Positions 1 to 9,899 of a stretch of 64,000 nucleotides of DNA are shown here, piece by piece. A model generated the notes under the pieces. The model saw only the letters and a program-made list of their open reading frames with translations, was not told the DNA's origin and did no database searches. Positions within the stretch are counted from its first letter, which is position 1, and every line of letters starts with the position of its first letter. The position numbers and the translations under genes are program-made. Source of the stretch: Porphyromonas gingivicanis JCM 15907 (lineage in GTDB: Bacteria; Bacteroidota; Bacteroidia; Bacteroidales; Porphyromonadaceae); contig NZ_BAKX01000003.1 in NCBI RefSeq assembly GCF_000614585.1, forward strand, positions 186,001 to 250,000, written 5' to 3'.

Positions 1-2078
1 GATAAACTACTGTTTGAAAGATAGGCAGAAAGTCCCTCTGTCTGTTTAGACAGATTTAATCTTAGAGCTGCAGTTAGAGACCCTTTGCGAATATCTCCAT
101 CTATGAGAAGAACTCTCTTTTGTAATGTCCTAAAACTATGTGCCAAGTTGGCTGCTACAAAGGTTTTTCCAGAATTCGGAAGGGCCGAGGTTAATGTTAT
201 AATTTTACACTCCTCTCCTGTGAGCATAAATGCCATATTACTCCTCAATACAGAGAACGATTCACTAACAAAATCTCGTTCTATCTTACTGCCTAAAAGC
301 ATATTAGCTCTTCGTTGGTAACGCTTGTTAGTATGTCTTTTCCCAGGACTCCGGAATAAATCCAAAAACTTATGGAAAAGAATGTTCTGTTTTTTCTCGA
401 GTCGGGTGGAGTGAGGCACTTCTCCTAAAATGGGTATCTGTGTATAAGTTTCTAAATCTTTTCTCCCTCGTACTGTGTTGTTCATCATGAAGCGTATGTA
501 GAGGTGAGCAGCTGGTATTAGAAGACCTAAAACGAGAGCTGCAAGCATTATAAGAGCTTTCTTAGGAGCTATGGGGGTAGAAGATCCTACTGCTGGTTGG
601 ATGAGTTGAACATCAGACACCGCTCCTTCTATACTTAAAGCATTTCTTTCTCGAGCATTAAGCAGGAATAGATACAACTCCTCTTTAATCTTCTGATTTC
701 GATATATCGAGGTAATAATTCTCTCCTGCATAGGAACAGACGATATCTTGCCTTCGTTTTTATCTGACTGCTTATTTATAGAACTTAACTTGATATTTAA
801 GGACTTAATATAGTTATCTATGGATTTTATAATAGCCTTTCGCAAGGACTCTAATTGCTTCTGTTGTGTTTCAATAAGCGGATTAGTCTGACCTGACTCA
901 GAGAGTAGTTGCTCTCTGTATAAGTATAATGTATTGTATTCTTTTATCAAACTGTTAGAAGCAAGATCTTCCAGTCCTGAACTTGCAGGAATAAGCCCAT
1001 TCGCACTGGAGGGATTAGTCAGGTGTTCTTTGATAAAACCAGCTACTGCCAATGCATTATTGACCTCAATGGTTTGTTTCGTAATTTCTTTCGAACTCTC
1101 TATGTATACTTCTGCCTCGCTCGCTATATTGGCTATTTGGTTATTTTGTTTGAAACGCTCTATTTCTTGATCTACATCTCCCAATTCTTTGCTGATAATG
1201 GTGATACGATCGTTGATGAAAGCCTCTGTGTTGTGAGCTATTTTTAATTTTTCTGATCGAGAAGTGGCATCATGCTGAGTAATAAGAGTATTCAAGAAGT
1301 CTTCAGCAAAATCGGTGTTTTCGTCTTTGAAACGCAGATCTATTACGGAACTTTGTTTGCCACTTTGAGAAATAGTTAACTTTTTGGATAAGTCGGCAAC
1401 TGTTTTTTCTTTACTATTTACAATGATTTCTATTGGTTCTTTTTTGCTTGTTGCTATAGTATTAGAGGTAAGAAAAAAAGAGCCGATAGGGGTTTCGATT
1501 GTTTCTCCGAGGGAGACAATCATTTTAGGAGCGGAGGAGAGTTGTTCAAAGTCTCCCTCAAAGTTGCTCAAACTAACTTTATTCTCTTCTATAAAAGAAA
1601 GGGAAAAAGAGCCTGAGAGTGTGTCCGAGGTATTGAGAAGAGTTAGTCGTATAGGAGTTTCTTTATATAACTTCTTTGAGCGAAGCCCTTCCTTTTTTCG
1701 ATAAGTAACTCTTAAGTTAAGTTCGTCTATCACCCGAGAGAGAAGTCTTTCGGTACGGAATATAATAATCTCGTTTTCGATTTTATCATTTCCCTTAATA
1801 CCTCCTATATCAGTACCCGATATTTTCATGATATCGGCAAGAGGACCAGACATATCAGATTTTGTATTTACAAGTACACTTGCAGTCCTTTCGTAGGAGT
1901 TAGGCGTACTTTTTATGTATACGTACCCACATATTAGTGCTATGAGCAGACAAGCTATGAAATAGTACCAATTTTGACGCAACAAATAGAAAATATCTGA
2001 TAAAGATATCATTTGCTCTTCTGACAGATTGTTTTCTATAAATCCCTCTTCTGAATTGGTGTAAAGATTATTATTCAT
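1..2078 (-). CDS. Polysaccharide biosynthesis tyrosine autokinase (Wzc/BY-kinase family), C-terminus beyond the window
   Basis: Open reading frame from ATG at 2076-2078 running off the left edge; about 692 residues are visible. Two membrane segments flank a long periplasmic region: one at about residues 38-55 and one at about 510-530. Between them lies a Wzz-type domain with coiled-coil-like stretches, ending in a proline-containing stretch just before the second segment. The cytoplasmic kinase domain begins after that: a Walker A of the form ALPNSGKTF at about residue 635 and a Walker A-prime LLIDGDIRKG about 35 residues later, both typical of bacterial tyrosine kinases. The Walker B and the tyrosine-rich tail would be outside the window. 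Such proteins control chain length and export of capsule or exopolysaccharide together with a Wza-like channel, and that gene lies 13 bases upstream in the same direction. The family call is firm; the polymer handled is unknown. Confidence 0.93.
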   Translation of the reverse strand, partial: MNNNLYTNSEEGFIENNLSEEQMISLSDIFYLLRQNWYYFIACLLIALICGYVYIKSTPNSYERTASVLVNTKSDMSGPLADIMKISGTDIGGIKGNDKIENEIIIFRTERLLSRVIDELNLRVTYRKKEGLRSKKLYKETPIRLTLLNTSDTLSGSFSLSFIEENKVSLSNFEGDFEQLSSAPKMIVSLGETIETPIGSFFLTSNTIATSKKEPIEIIVNSKEKTVADLSKKLTISQSGKQSSVIDLRFKDENTDFAEDFLNTLITQHDATSRSEKLKIAHNTEAFINDRITIISKELGDVDQEIERFKQNNQIANIASEAEVYIESSKEITKQTIEVNNALAVAGFIKEHLTNPSSANGLIPASSGLEDLASNSLIKEYNTLYLYREQLLSESGQTNPLIETQQKQLESLRKAIIKSIDNYIKSLNIKLSSINKQSDKNEGKISSVPMQERIITSIYRNQKIKEELYLFLLNARERNALSIEGAVSDVQLIQPAVGSSTPIAPKKALIMLAALVLGLLIPAAHLYIRFMMNNTVRGRKDLETYTQIPILGEVPHSTRLEKKQNILFHKFLDLFRSPGKRHTNKRYQRRANMLLGSKIERDFVSESFSVLRSNMAFMLTGEECKIITLTSALPNSGKTFVAANLAHSFRTLQKRVLLIDGDIRKGSLTAALRLNLSKQTEGLSAYLSNSSL

Positions 2079-2091
2079 AAATCTGTTCCTT

Positions 2092-2907
2092 TTATTTGCT
2101 TTGAGAGTTACGAACTACCGTCATAATGAGCGTTGATATAGAAGTTACGCTACCTACCAAACTTACCCAAACCCCAACATTGTTGTTTTGGTTAATAGCT
2201 CCCATTTGTATCTTCGTTTTATTCGGATTAATGATAACTACATCGTTTTGAGCAAGATAATAGCAGGGAGAATTGAAAATATCTTTCGAACGTAAATCTT
2301 GCACGAAGATTTGACGTTGTCCGTTGTGTTCTCTTATAACAACAACATTGTCTCTTCGACCATATATAGTCATATCTCCTGCCAATCCAAGAGCATCAAA
2401 TAGGGTTACTCTTTCATTTGCAATATTGAAAGAACCCGGTTTATTAACTTCCCCTAATACTGAAATCTTAAAGTTTTGATAGGTTGTAACAACTACAGGG
2501 TCTTTGATAAAATTGCCTCGGATTATTTCTTCTTTTATTTTTTTGGATAACTGAGAGGTGGTATTTCCTGCTACAGAAAGCTCTCCCAATATCGGAAAGT
2601 TAATTGTTCCCTTAGCCGAAACCAAGTAACCTTGCAAGTATTGTGTCCCGAGGTGCCTTCTGTCAGTACCAATACCAGATATAACCGAAAGATTAAATGG
2701 AGCAGCTAACTCGTTGTTTTGAGCATTTACAGTGATAGAGAGCATGTCTCCAGGTTGTATTTCAGGCTCAAAGAGTTTGAGCTGTGCCGAGCTATTTTTT
2801 TCTATATCTTGTATATAGAGGACATCTCTGGCACTTTTGCACGATGAAAAGACGGCTATACTAAAAAGCATTAGTACAGCTCCGATAAAGAAAACTATCT
2901 TTTTCAT
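2092..2907 (-). CDS. Polysaccharide export outer-membrane lipoprotein (Wza/BexD-like)
   Basis: 271 residues. The N-terminus is a lipoprotein signal peptide with a lipobox ending FSSC at about residue 23, so the mature protein should be lipid-anchored. A Poly_export domain follows (IQPGDMLSITV at about 51-61), then an SLBB-like region around GEVNKPGSFNI (about 152-162). The C-terminus holds a hydrophobic stretch that could be the membrane-spanning helix of the channel. It would form the outer-membrane exit for a surface polysaccharide, working with the tyrosine autokinase encoded just downstream. The two form an operon with a 13-base gap, and a TAnnTTTG promoter box sits about 70 bases before the start. 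Confidence 0.93.
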   Translation of the reverse strand: MKKIVFFIGAVLMLFSIAVFSSCKSARDVLYIQDIEKNSSAQLKLFEPEIQPGDMLSITVNAQNNELAAPFNLSVISGIGTDRRHLGTQYLQGYLVSAKGTINFPILGELSVAGNTTSQLSKKIKEEIIRGNFIKDPVVVTTYQNFKISVLGEVNKPGSFNIANERVTLFDALGLAGDMTIYGRRDNVVVIREHNGQRQIFVQDLRSKDIFNSPCYYLAQNDVVIINPNKTKIQMGAINQNNNVGVWVSLVGSVTSISTLIMTVVRNSQSK

Positions 2908-2979
2908 ATTTCTCCTTTTAGAGGGTTCAGGTTAGCTTTACTCCAAAGCATTATTGGTGGAGAGCATTGTTTTTTCCCA

Positions 2980-2987
2980 CAAAGATA
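2980..2987 (-). promoter_or_regulatory. -7 promoter box for the polysaccharide export operon
   Basis: On the minus strand the bases read TATCTTTG, matching the Bacteroidetes TAnnTTTG -7 element, about 70 bases upstream of the Wza-like gene. No clear TTTG -33 element is visible. Confidence 0.55.
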
Positions 2988-3003
2988 GCCCTTTTTGAGT
3001 TTT

Positions 3004-4158
3004 TTACTTGCTTTCTTTTTCTTGTTTGTTCTTTTTTATCAAATTCATACCCTTTTCGAGGATCGCAGGAGCCCTTTCTTGTCTTTCTGCTGTGATGCGA
3101 GGTTTAGCAATCGAACCTGGGATATAGTCGTGGCGGAACATATTCAGTAATAAGAGTGCCAATGAAAGAAGAAGAGGGCCAAAGATAATGCCCCAAAAAC
3201 CAAATATACTGAGACCGAGTATCACCCCAAAAACAGTAATTAAAGGATGAATATCTGCTAATTTCTTTTGGAGGATAAAGCGAGCCAGATTGTCTACTCC
3301 TCCAATGATTAGGAATCCATAGATGGCGAGTCCTATCCCCATTGGCCAGTTACCCACAACCATCAAAGATATACTGAGAGGAATCCAGACAATCATTGTT
3401 CCAAGCATCGGAATAATTGAAGAAAAGGCAGTTAGTACTCCATAGAATAGAGCTGCCTCGATGCCAAACACCAAATAACCTACATAGGCAAAGGCCCCTT
3501 GAATAATAGCCAAAAGAGGAATGCCAATAGCATTGGCTACAATAATCCTTTTGCTTTCGTCTATTACGATGGCTTTGTTTTTCGAAGAGAAGGGTAGAAG
3601 TTCTTTTATGGCAGCTTCAAAACTTTCTTGTTCGCAAAGCATAAAGAAAAGGATAAAAAGCAGTACAACGCCATTTACGAAGAAAGAGTAAACCCCCATA
3701 ACCAATTTTGTTGTAAATCCTTGTCCTATTTTGGCAAGAGAAGGGAGTATTTGATTCATGAAGATTCCATCTCCGCGTGTTAAGTCTATTCCGAGTTTTT
3801 CGCCGATGGTATCAAGGGTCGTAATTGATTGTTGATAGACTTCATTGATATCTATGTGGGTGTTACTAAAGACATCAATGAGCATAGATATTATGCCTCC
3901 CAAAGGTATCAAAAAGAAAAAAATTGCTTCTAACAACAAAAGTGTAGCCGCAATTCCTCTTTTCATTTTCTTTTTTTGAGTTAGCCATTTCATTTGTCCT
4001 CTCAGTAGCGAAAATATAGTAATAGCTCCTAAAAAACCACTGGAGTAGGTCCAAGCCTCTTTCCCAAATACGATAAAAAGTAGCACCATTGGAGCCAATA
4101 AGGCCACTAAGAAGAGCTTTCTATTGGTAGATTCACTAATTCCTTTTAATCCTTCCAT
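3004..4158 (-). CDS. AI-2E transporter family (UPF0118) permease
   Basis: 384 residues with about eight hydrophobic segments: two pairs in the N-terminal third, a soluble region at about 100-150, then a C-terminal block including GVVLLFILFFMLCEQE and the long hydrophobic series after residue 215. This arrangement is typical of the AI-2E/PerM family of inner-membrane permeases, whose members have been linked to autoinducer-2 export, sodium-proton antiport and other substrates. The substrate here cannot be read from the sequence. The C-terminus is basic and lysine-rich. It stands alone, convergent with nothing, between the polysaccharide export operon and a LysE-type gene on the same strand. 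No frameshift is evident. Confidence 0.88.
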   Translation of the reverse strand: MEGLKGISESTNRKLFLVALLAPMVLLFIVFGKEAWTYSSGFLGAITIFSLLRGQMKWLTQKKKMKRGIAATLLLLEAIFFFLIPLGGIISMLIDVFSNTHIDINEVYQQSITTLDTIGEKLGIDLTRGDGIFMNQILPSLAKIGQGFTTKLVMGVYSFFVNGVVLLFILFFMLCEQESFEAAIKELLPFSSKNKAIVIDESKRIIVANAIGIPLLAIIQGAFAYVGYLVFGIEAALFYGVLTAFSSIIPMLGTMIVWIPLSISLMVVGNWPMGIGLAIYGFLIIGGVDNLARFILQKKLADIHPLITVFGVILGLSIFGFWGIIFGPLLLSLALLLLNMFRHDYIPGSIAKPRITAERQERAPAILEKGMNLIKKNKQEKESK

Positions 4159-4349
4159 ATATGTATTGTGTTATTTTTTACTGTTTCTATTATAGCGTAG
4201 TTAGAGGTGTTATTTGATAAATCTTATTATACGATGATGAGGAGTAGAGAACAAGTAAGCCACAACAACTCTTGGGCAAAGTCGGAGAATAGGAGAACTT
4301 TTGCTTTGAAAAATTTTGAAGGGTGGTATTTCAAGCATAAAAAGACAGG

Positions 4350-5000
4350 CTATACGGCTTGCGCTATAATCCAAAGTGTGTAGCCTATAGCAAATGCAAT
4401 CACTGCAAGGGCTACAATTTTGTTAAATACTCGGATATTCCCTATGGTAAAAGAGTCTCGTAACTTCTTTACACAGTAGGTTATAAAAAACCACCAAGAA
4501 ATGGCTCCTCCAGCTACGGAAAGAATTGTAATGACAAACACTATCCAGAGCTCCGAAGGCTCTTCAAATAGCGCATAACGAGAGAAAAAGGTGATGAAAA
4601 CGAGTATTATAAGAGGATTGCCAATGGCGAGGAGAAAAGAAGAACCCAATATCTGCCACGGACCTGACACTTTCTGAGGAGTCTTAAGATTGCGAGCAGG
4701 ATTGGAGTAATACATATATATCCCTAAAGAGAGTATAATTAAAACTGCCACTCCTTGGAAAACAAGTTCATATTTATCTACCCAATCCAATATATAGGTC
4801 ATACCTCGATAGGTTAAGAGAAATGTAGCTATTGCATAGAATAAATCTGCCATAGTTGCCCCTATCCCAGTAAGCATACCAGCCTTTCTACCATCGTAAA
4901 GGGTGCGATGTATGCACAAGATACCTACAGGCCCCATGGGAACGGAGATAAAAAGACCAAGGAATACTCCTAAAAGTATGGCAGTTATTATCGTTTGCAT
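4350..5000 (-). CDS. LysE-type amino-acid exporter family protein
   Basis: The start at 5000 (MQTIITAIL) is preferred over an in-frame ATG 51 bases earlier, because family members begin with the first membrane helix. About 217 residues and six hydrophobic helices. The N-terminal helix carries the family signature FISVPMGPVG and is followed by a conserved GxxxGxGATMADLFY stretch, both typical of LysE/RhtB exporters. It probably moves an amino acid or small metabolite out of the cell; the substrate is unknown. It sits alone on the minus strand downstream of a repeat-containing spacer. Confidence 0.85.
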   Translation of the reverse strand: MQTIITAILLGVFLGLFISVPMGPVGILCIHRTLYDGRKAGMLTGIGATMADLFYAIATFLLTYRGMTYILDWVDKYELVFQGVAVLIILSLGIYMYYSNPARNLKTPQKVSGPWQILGSSFLLAIGNPLIILVFITFFSRYALFEEPSELWIVFVITILSVAGGAISWWFFITYCVKKLRDSFTIGNIRVFNKIVALAVIAFAIGYTLWIIAQAV

Positions 5001-5391
5001 AGTAGACTCAAAAACTTGTATATCATACCACCTTAGTGCAAAGATAATCAATAAGCTAAAAGCAAGAAGCCTTTTTCATCATAATTGTAAAGAGGATTTT
5101 TAAGAAGTCTCGGTAGTGGAGATAACTCGATCGAAGTAATGGATATTTTTTATCTTCTTGGAATAAGAGTGTAAGAAAAACGACTTACAACTAAGTTCCT
5201 TTGTTTGAGAGTGAAAAAAGGAAGCTAACGAGAAGCTGTCTCTATGATGAGGCAACGTAGAAGAGAGGTTTAGAGAAATCTCCAGATGTTTTATGTCAAA
5301 GGGTTAATCGTTTTGTGGGAAAGGTATAATCCTTGGACGAATTTACAGAGATGGTTTGAGGCAATAGGTATAACGAGCTAAAAACAAAAGT
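5001..5391. other. Gene-free stretch of about 390 bases holding a 22-bp repeat array
   Basis: No open reading frame worth calling. The left part, 5001-5256, has no recognisable signal. The right part holds the repeat array described separately and reaches almost to the stop codon of the muramidase gene. Confidence 0.6.
5257..5388. repeat. 22-bp-period degenerate tandem repeat array (locus 1)
   Basis: Units start at 5257, 5279, 5301, 5323, 5345 and 5367, exactly 22 bases apart. Unit 5323 begins GGTATAATCC, unit 5367 begins GGTATAACGA, unit 5301 begins GGGTTAATCG, and units 5257, 5279 and 5345 carry the variant core GAGAGGTTT, AGATGTTTT or AGATGGTTT. Most units end in an A-rich tail. The array ends three bases before the muramidase stop codon. 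It belongs to the family seen at five other intergenic loci in the window. Confidence 0.75.
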
Positions 5392-6660
5392 TTATTTGTT
5401 GACAATAGGAGGAGTAGAGACCTCTCTTTTCTTTATTCCGTATTTACCATCGTAGATGAGGTATCGGGCGTGTAAGATGCGGTATTGAACTAAGTCTTTT
5501 TCCCATGAGGCTCGTATTTGATGCTCACTCCATCCTTTGTTTAATTGTTCTCTAAGAGAGGAGGAGCCTGCAAGCAGGTCGAAAGTTCTCTTACGGTTAA
5601 TGAGAGTGTAGCCTAAACTTTTTGCCTTTTTGTAATACTCTAATAGAGGAGAGAGACTCAAGCCTTTTATAGCATAGTTTGTGCTAAAATCTTCACCATA
5701 GCAACGTTTACCCTCATGTTTGGGGGCAGTTGCTCCTACTTGACTAAGAGGTATGAAGGAGTAATTGCCCATTTTCTTATCGGGATAACCTATGCACGTA
5801 AAAGGGTCGTTTGTGCCCCTTCCTACACTCATTATAGTAGCTTCAAAGAAGCATAATGAGGGGTATAGGCGCAGAGCATTATCTGTTTTTAGGTTGGGAC
5901 TTGGAGGAGTTGGAAGAGAGTAGCTATCGCCGTGTTTCCAACCACTTACAGGTATAATAGTAAGGTCGCATTGTAATCCCTTGGGAGATAGCCATTGCTC
6001 TCCATTAATCATAAGTGCTAATTCTCCGACTGTTAATCCATGCAGTATGGGAATGGGGTGCATACCAATGAAAGAGCGACACGATGGCGTTAAAATGGGA
6101 CCATCTATAAAATCATTGGGATTGGGGCGATCCAAGATAATGACAGGGATTTTTTCTTCGGCAGCTGCTTCCATAATGTAATGTAGAGTACTGATATAGG
6201 TGTAAAAACGTGTGCCGACATCTTGTAAATCAAAGAGAAGTATCTCAATATTTTTCAGTTGTTGTTTGTTGGGCTTTTTTTTATCACCATATAGAGATAC
6301 AACGGGTAGCCCTGTCTTCTTATCAATTATGTTTTTTACTTTGGCTCCAGCATCGGCTGTACCTCGAAATCCATGCTCAGGAGAAAAGAGGCGAACGACT
6401 CTCTGTCCAAGAGACAAGAGAGTGTCGGGTAGTAAAGTGCCACCACTACCGACTCTCCCTGTATGATTGCTTACAATGCCGATAGACTTCCCCTCGATAA
6501 GAGGAAGTAATAGATCCAATCGCTCAGCTCCTACAATAACGGAGGACTCTTTCTTCTTTTCTACACTCTCTTTTTTAGGAATGATTTGTGCAGAAGCACA
6601 TCTGAAGAAAACCAAGAAACAGAGAAGAGCAGTAACTGTCTGAAAAAAAACTTTGAACAT
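5392..6660 (-). CDS. Exo-beta-N-acetylmuramidase NamZ family (DUF1343) protein
   Basis: 422 residues with an N-terminal signal peptide ending about residue 25 (ASAQ), so it is exported to the periplasm or beyond. The rest matches the DUF1343 family: VSNHTGR near residue 62, LFSPEHGFRG near 93, LFDLQDVGTRFYTY near 143, and LDRPNP near 180. Family members, studied in Bacillus and Tannerella relatives, remove N-acetylmuramic acid from the ends of peptidoglycan fragments. It would serve cell-wall recycling or scavenging. A long hairpin occupies its leader (6672-6717). Gene symbol withheld because only family membership is visible. Confidence 0.88.
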   Translation of the reverse strand: MFKVFFQTVTALLCFLVFFRCASAQIIPKKESVEKKKESSVIVGAERLDLLLPLIEGKSIGIVSNHTGRVGSGGTLLPDTLLSLGQRVVRLFSPEHGFRGTADAGAKVKNIIDKKTGLPVVSLYGDKKKPNKQQLKNIEILLFDLQDVGTRFYTYISTLHYIMEAAAEEKIPVIILDRPNPNDFIDGPILTPSCRSFIGMHPIPILHGLTVGELALMINGEQWLSPKGLQCDLTIIPVSGWKHGDSYSLPTPPSPNLKTDNALRLYPSLCFFEATIMSVGRGTNDPFTCIGYPDKKMGNYSFIPLSQVGATAPKHEGKRCYGEDFSTNYAIKGLSLSPLLEYYKKAKSLGYTLINRKRTFDLLAGSSSLREQLNKGWSEHQIRASWEKDLVQYRILHARYLIYDGKYGIKKREVSTPPIVNK

Positions 6661-6671
6661 AAAAAGAAATC

Positions 6672-6717
6672 TTCCCCTTTTGATGTTGTAAGGGTATTAC
6701 ATACACCAAAAAGGGAA
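6672..6717 (-). terminator. Long imperfect hairpin between the small membrane protein gene and the muramidase gene
   Basis: The two arms, TTCCCCTTTTGATGTTGTAA and the reverse complement of the segment ending AAAAAGGGAA, pair over about 19 positions with a five-base loop GGGTA. Read on the minus strand, the hairpin is followed by a T-rich tract (GATTTCTTTTT) just before the muramidase ATG. It could terminate the upstream small gene or act as an attenuator in the muramidase leader. Confidence 0.5.
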
Positions 6718-6780
6718 GTAAAGATTTATGGTGAAAATCAAATAAAAGTTTCTGTAAAACTTCTTCTTATAAGAGAGCTA

Positions 6781-6957
6781 TCAATCTTCTCCAACACGGC
6801 GATTAAAGACAATATGTCCTACGAAACCTAATATCACCAGACATAGTCCTAAGCCCAAAGTTACATTGGTAGTTACTTTTAAAAATGCAGGTACTGCTAT
6901 TACCAAAACTCCAATGAGAAGAATTATAGCACCTAAATATTTGAGTAGATTATTCAT
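6781..6957 (-). CDS. Small two-helix membrane protein of unknown function
   Basis: 58 residues from the ATG at 6955-6957; a longer in-frame start 30 bases earlier lacks support. It consists almost entirely of two hydrophobic helices (about residues 5-24 and 33-50) joined by a short polar turn, ending in a charged tail RRVGED. Short conserved membrane proteins of this shape are common in Bacteroidales, but I do not recognise a named family. It lies downstream of asnS on the same strand. Translation is plausible from size and hydropathy, not proven. Confidence 0.6.
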   Translation of the reverse strand: MNNLLKYLGAIILLIGVLVIAVPAFLKVTTNVTLGLGLCLVILGFVGHIVFNRRVGED

Positions 6958-7057
6958 AACAAATAGATTTAGCTTTTGTGTGTGCAAATAAAGTAATAAA
7001 TACTGATACTACGAAATAAAATGCTGTTATTCGCTACTTTTTCTTGCTTTTACAGAC

Positions 7058-8454
7058 TTAAAACTCTGCATTGTTAGGTGTGCGAGGGAAGGGGATAACA
7101 TCACGAATGTTGCTCATACCTGTTACAAAGAGAAGCAAACGCTCGAAACCTAATCCAAAACCAGCATGAGGCACTGTGCCATAGCGACGAGTATCAAGAT
7201 ACCACCAAATATCTTTTTCAGGAATGCCCATTTTGGTGGCATGAGAGAGCAATTTCTCATAGTCTGCTTCTCGTTCACTACCTCCAATAATTTCTCCTAT
7301 GAAGGGGAACAAAATATCCATCCCTCGAACCGTTTTGCCATCTTCGTTCTGTTTCATATAGAAGGCTTTTATTTCCTTAGGATAGTCTGTCATAATAACC
7401 GGTTTTTGGAAGTGCTGCTCCACAAGATAGCGTTCATGTTCGCTTGAAAGATCTGCTCCCCAATAGACGGGGAATTCGAATTTCTTACCCTCTTTGATAG
7501 CTGTTTCTAAAATCTCAATCCCCTGCGTGTAGGTTATGCGTTCATAGTTGTGGGCAAGGACAAACTCTAAGCGACTGATAAGTTCTTTGTCATAGTGTTC
7601 TGCTAAGAAATTCAGATCATCACGCAGTGATCTAATGCCCATTGTACACAATATTTAGTGAACTCCTCAGCCAAATCCATATTGTCGTTGATGTCAAAGA
7701 AGGCAACTTCAGGCTCTATCATCCAAAATTCTGCCAAGTGGCGAGGAGTATTGGAGTTCTCTGCTCGGAAAGTAGGTCCGAAAGTGTAGATTCCTCCTAA
7801 AGCTAAGGCAGCTAATTCTCCTTCCAACTGACCCGATACTGTAAGAGAAGTTGGTTTGCCAAAAAAATCTTTTTTGTAGTCTACATTTCCCTCCTTGTTT
7901 TTAGGGAGCTTTTCTAAATCCAATGTTGTTACACGAAACATCTGTCCGGCTCCCTCTGCATCACTTGAAGTAATAATAGGAGTGTGGATATAATAATATC
8001 CCTTCTGATGAAAGAAGTTGTGGATAGCAAATGCCATATTGTGACGGATACGTAAAATAGCTCCGAAAGTATTGGTACGAGGACGTAGATAAGCAATCTC
8101 TCTTAAGAATTCAAGAGAATGTCCCTTCTTTTGTAGAGGGTATGTATTAGGGTCGCAAGTGCCGTAAACCTCAATTTCTTGAGCTTGTACTTCTACCGAT
8201 TGCCCAGCTCCTTGGGAGGTAACTAATAAGCCTGTTACGCCGATTGCAGCACCGGTGGTAATGGAGCTAATTAGTGAGGAAGAAAATTTTTCCAAGTCTG
8301 CTACCACTTGTATATTGTGGATAGAGCTACCATCATTAATGGCTATAAAGCTCACTGCTTTGTTGCCTCTTTTGGTACGCACCCAACCTTTTACGGTTAC
8401 AGTTTCGTTGATGGTTGGGGTATTTATCAACTCTTTGATCATTGATCTTTTCAT
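7058..8454 (-). CDS. asnS: Asparaginyl-tRNA synthetase, frame broken once
   Basis: Charges tRNA-Asn with asparagine; a class II synthetase of the cytoplasm. The N-terminal OB-fold anticodon-binding domain ([10 protein letters not shown] at about 20-30) is followed by the catalytic core, with [21 protein letters not shown] (motif 2 region) and the C-terminal [13 protein letters not shown] (motif 3). The reading frame is lost near 7621, where adding one G restores a continuous protein of about 465 residues, the normal length: LDHCV is followed by [11 protein letters not shown]. The gene is essential, so a sequence error is far more likely than decay. The downstream half has its own spurious start. 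A pseudouridine synthase gene ends 26 bases upstream on the same strand. Confidence 0.92.
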
Positions 8455-8480
8455 AACAACATATTTTCTGTTAGAGTCTA

Positions 8481-9767
8481 TTATTCATAACTATCCATAC
8501 GTAAATTACGTACTTCTACCTCCGTAAGGTAGCGCCAACGCCCTCTTGGTAAGTCCTTTTTCGTAAGTCCCGCAAAATACACTCGATCCAATTTGGTGAC
8601 TTTATAGCCTAAATGTTCGAATATGCGACGTACAATGCGATTACGTCCAGAATGTATTTCTATACCTACTTGAGAGAGATCCTGGTCATTGATGTAGCTG
8701 ATAGCATCGGCATGTATCTCTCCATCTTCTAATTCTATACCTTCTGCTATCTGTTGCATATGCTCTATGCTGACAGGCTTATCAAGCGTAACTTGATAGA
8801 TTTTTTTCTTGCTGTAGGAGGGGTGCATTAGCTTAGAAGCCAAATCTCCATCATTGGTAAGAAGCAGTACGCCTGATGTATTTCTATCTAATCGCCCTAC
8901 AGGGTAAATTCTTTCAGGGCAAGCATTTCTTACAATATCCATAACTGTAAGTCGCTTTTCAGGATCATCACTGGTGGTAACGCAGTTCTTTGGCTTATTG
9001 AGTAGGACATATATTTTGCGTTCTATGGATACAAGTTTACCATCGCATTTAATCTCATCTTGTCGAGTTACATGAGCTCCGAGTGTGGTAACTATAACAC
9101 CATTGACAGAAACTTTTCCTTCTGTAATTAGTTCGTCTGCTTTACGTCGGGAGCAAATACCAGAATTGGCTAAGAATTTATTCAAACGAATCGCTTCTGT
9201 GCTCCCCTCATTCGCTTCGGGGTAAGAGATGACTTCCCGAGGAGGAGGTTGTATTTTGCTCTTCTTCTTCCTTTTTTTGCCTTTATGAAAAGGCTCTCTT
9301 CCATCTAAACTGTCTTTTTTATGACCATATTTCGTCCTTTTATCACGAGAGTTGGAAGCTGTTTTGGCAAAAGGATAGTCGGAATTGAACATGCGTTCTT
9401 TTCGGGGATAGATAGCTTTTCGAGGTTCTTGATTGTCCTGTAAAAAAGGTCTATTCTCTTTGTTGGTATGCTCCTCTAAAGTTTCGTAATCTTTGAAAAT
9501 CTGTTCAAAAGAGGTATTCCAGTCCTTTGGCATATCTTTTTCTTCTGATACAGAGGGGTTGGATCTATGTTGTTCATCCAAGTGTCTCCTTATTATAGAA
9601 GCCTCCTTCTCTCCCTTTTGCTGCGTACCGACCAGAATACAAGATTGCTTTGCATTCTCTCTCTTGGTTATGCGTGTACGCACCCTCTTTCTGGAAGAGT
9701 CAGCAGACTCTTTGAGGGGAGCCTCTTGTTCCATCTCTTGATTTAGATTGGGGTTTTGTTTATCCAT
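8481..9767 (-). CDS. RsuA/RluB-family 23S rRNA pseudouridine synthase with a long charged N-terminal extension
   Basis: 428 residues. Residues 1 to about 190 are a hydrophilic, lysine/arginine- and glutamate-rich region without recognisable fold. Then comes an S4 RNA-binding domain ([21 protein letters not shown], about 193-213) and the pseudouridine synthase domain with the catalytic-aspartate motif [18 protein letters not shown] at about 290-307. It probably isomerises a uridine in large-subunit rRNA. Bacteroidetes members often carry such disordered extensions. The gene stands between purB and asnS, all on the minus strand, and may be co-transcribed with asnS (26-base gap). Confidence 0.9.
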   Translation of the reverse strand: MDKQNPNLNQEMEQEAPLKESADSSRKRVRTRITKRENAKQSCILVGTQQKGEKEASIIRRHLDEQHRSNPSVSEEKDMPKDWNTSFEQIFKDYETLEEHTNKENRPFLQDNQEPRKAIYPRKERMFNSDYPFAKTASNSRDKRTKYGHKKDSLDGREPFHKGKKRKKKSKIQPPPREVISYPEANEGSTEAIRLNKFLANSGICSRRKADELITEGKVSVNGVIVTTLGAHVTRQDEIKCDGKLVSIERKIYVLLNKPKNCVTTSDDPEKRLTVMDIVRNACPERIYPVGRLDRNTSGVLLLTNDGDLASKLMHPSYSKKKIYQVTLDKPVSIEHMQQIAEGIELEDGEIHADAISYINDQDLSQVGIEIHSGRNRIVRRIFEHLGYKVTKLDRVYFAGLTKKDLPRGRWRYLTEVEVRNLRMDSYE

Positions 9768-9899
9768 ATTGAATAGTTATACGTCATAATTTTCAATTAC
9801 GACAATTTTAGTGTTATGTATTTTACCTAATCTCTCATCAGGTGGCTGACAAATACTTTTTAGATAGATCTGTTCTTATGTTGTCCGATAAAAATCTTT

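Noticed and set aside
85-1704. Several plus-strand frames of 60-110 codons
   Set aside because: They lie antisense inside the continuous tyrosine autokinase frame.
7058-7651. A separate short asparaginyl-tRNA synthetase gene
   Set aside because: It is the second half of asnS; one added base makes a continuous protein of normal length.
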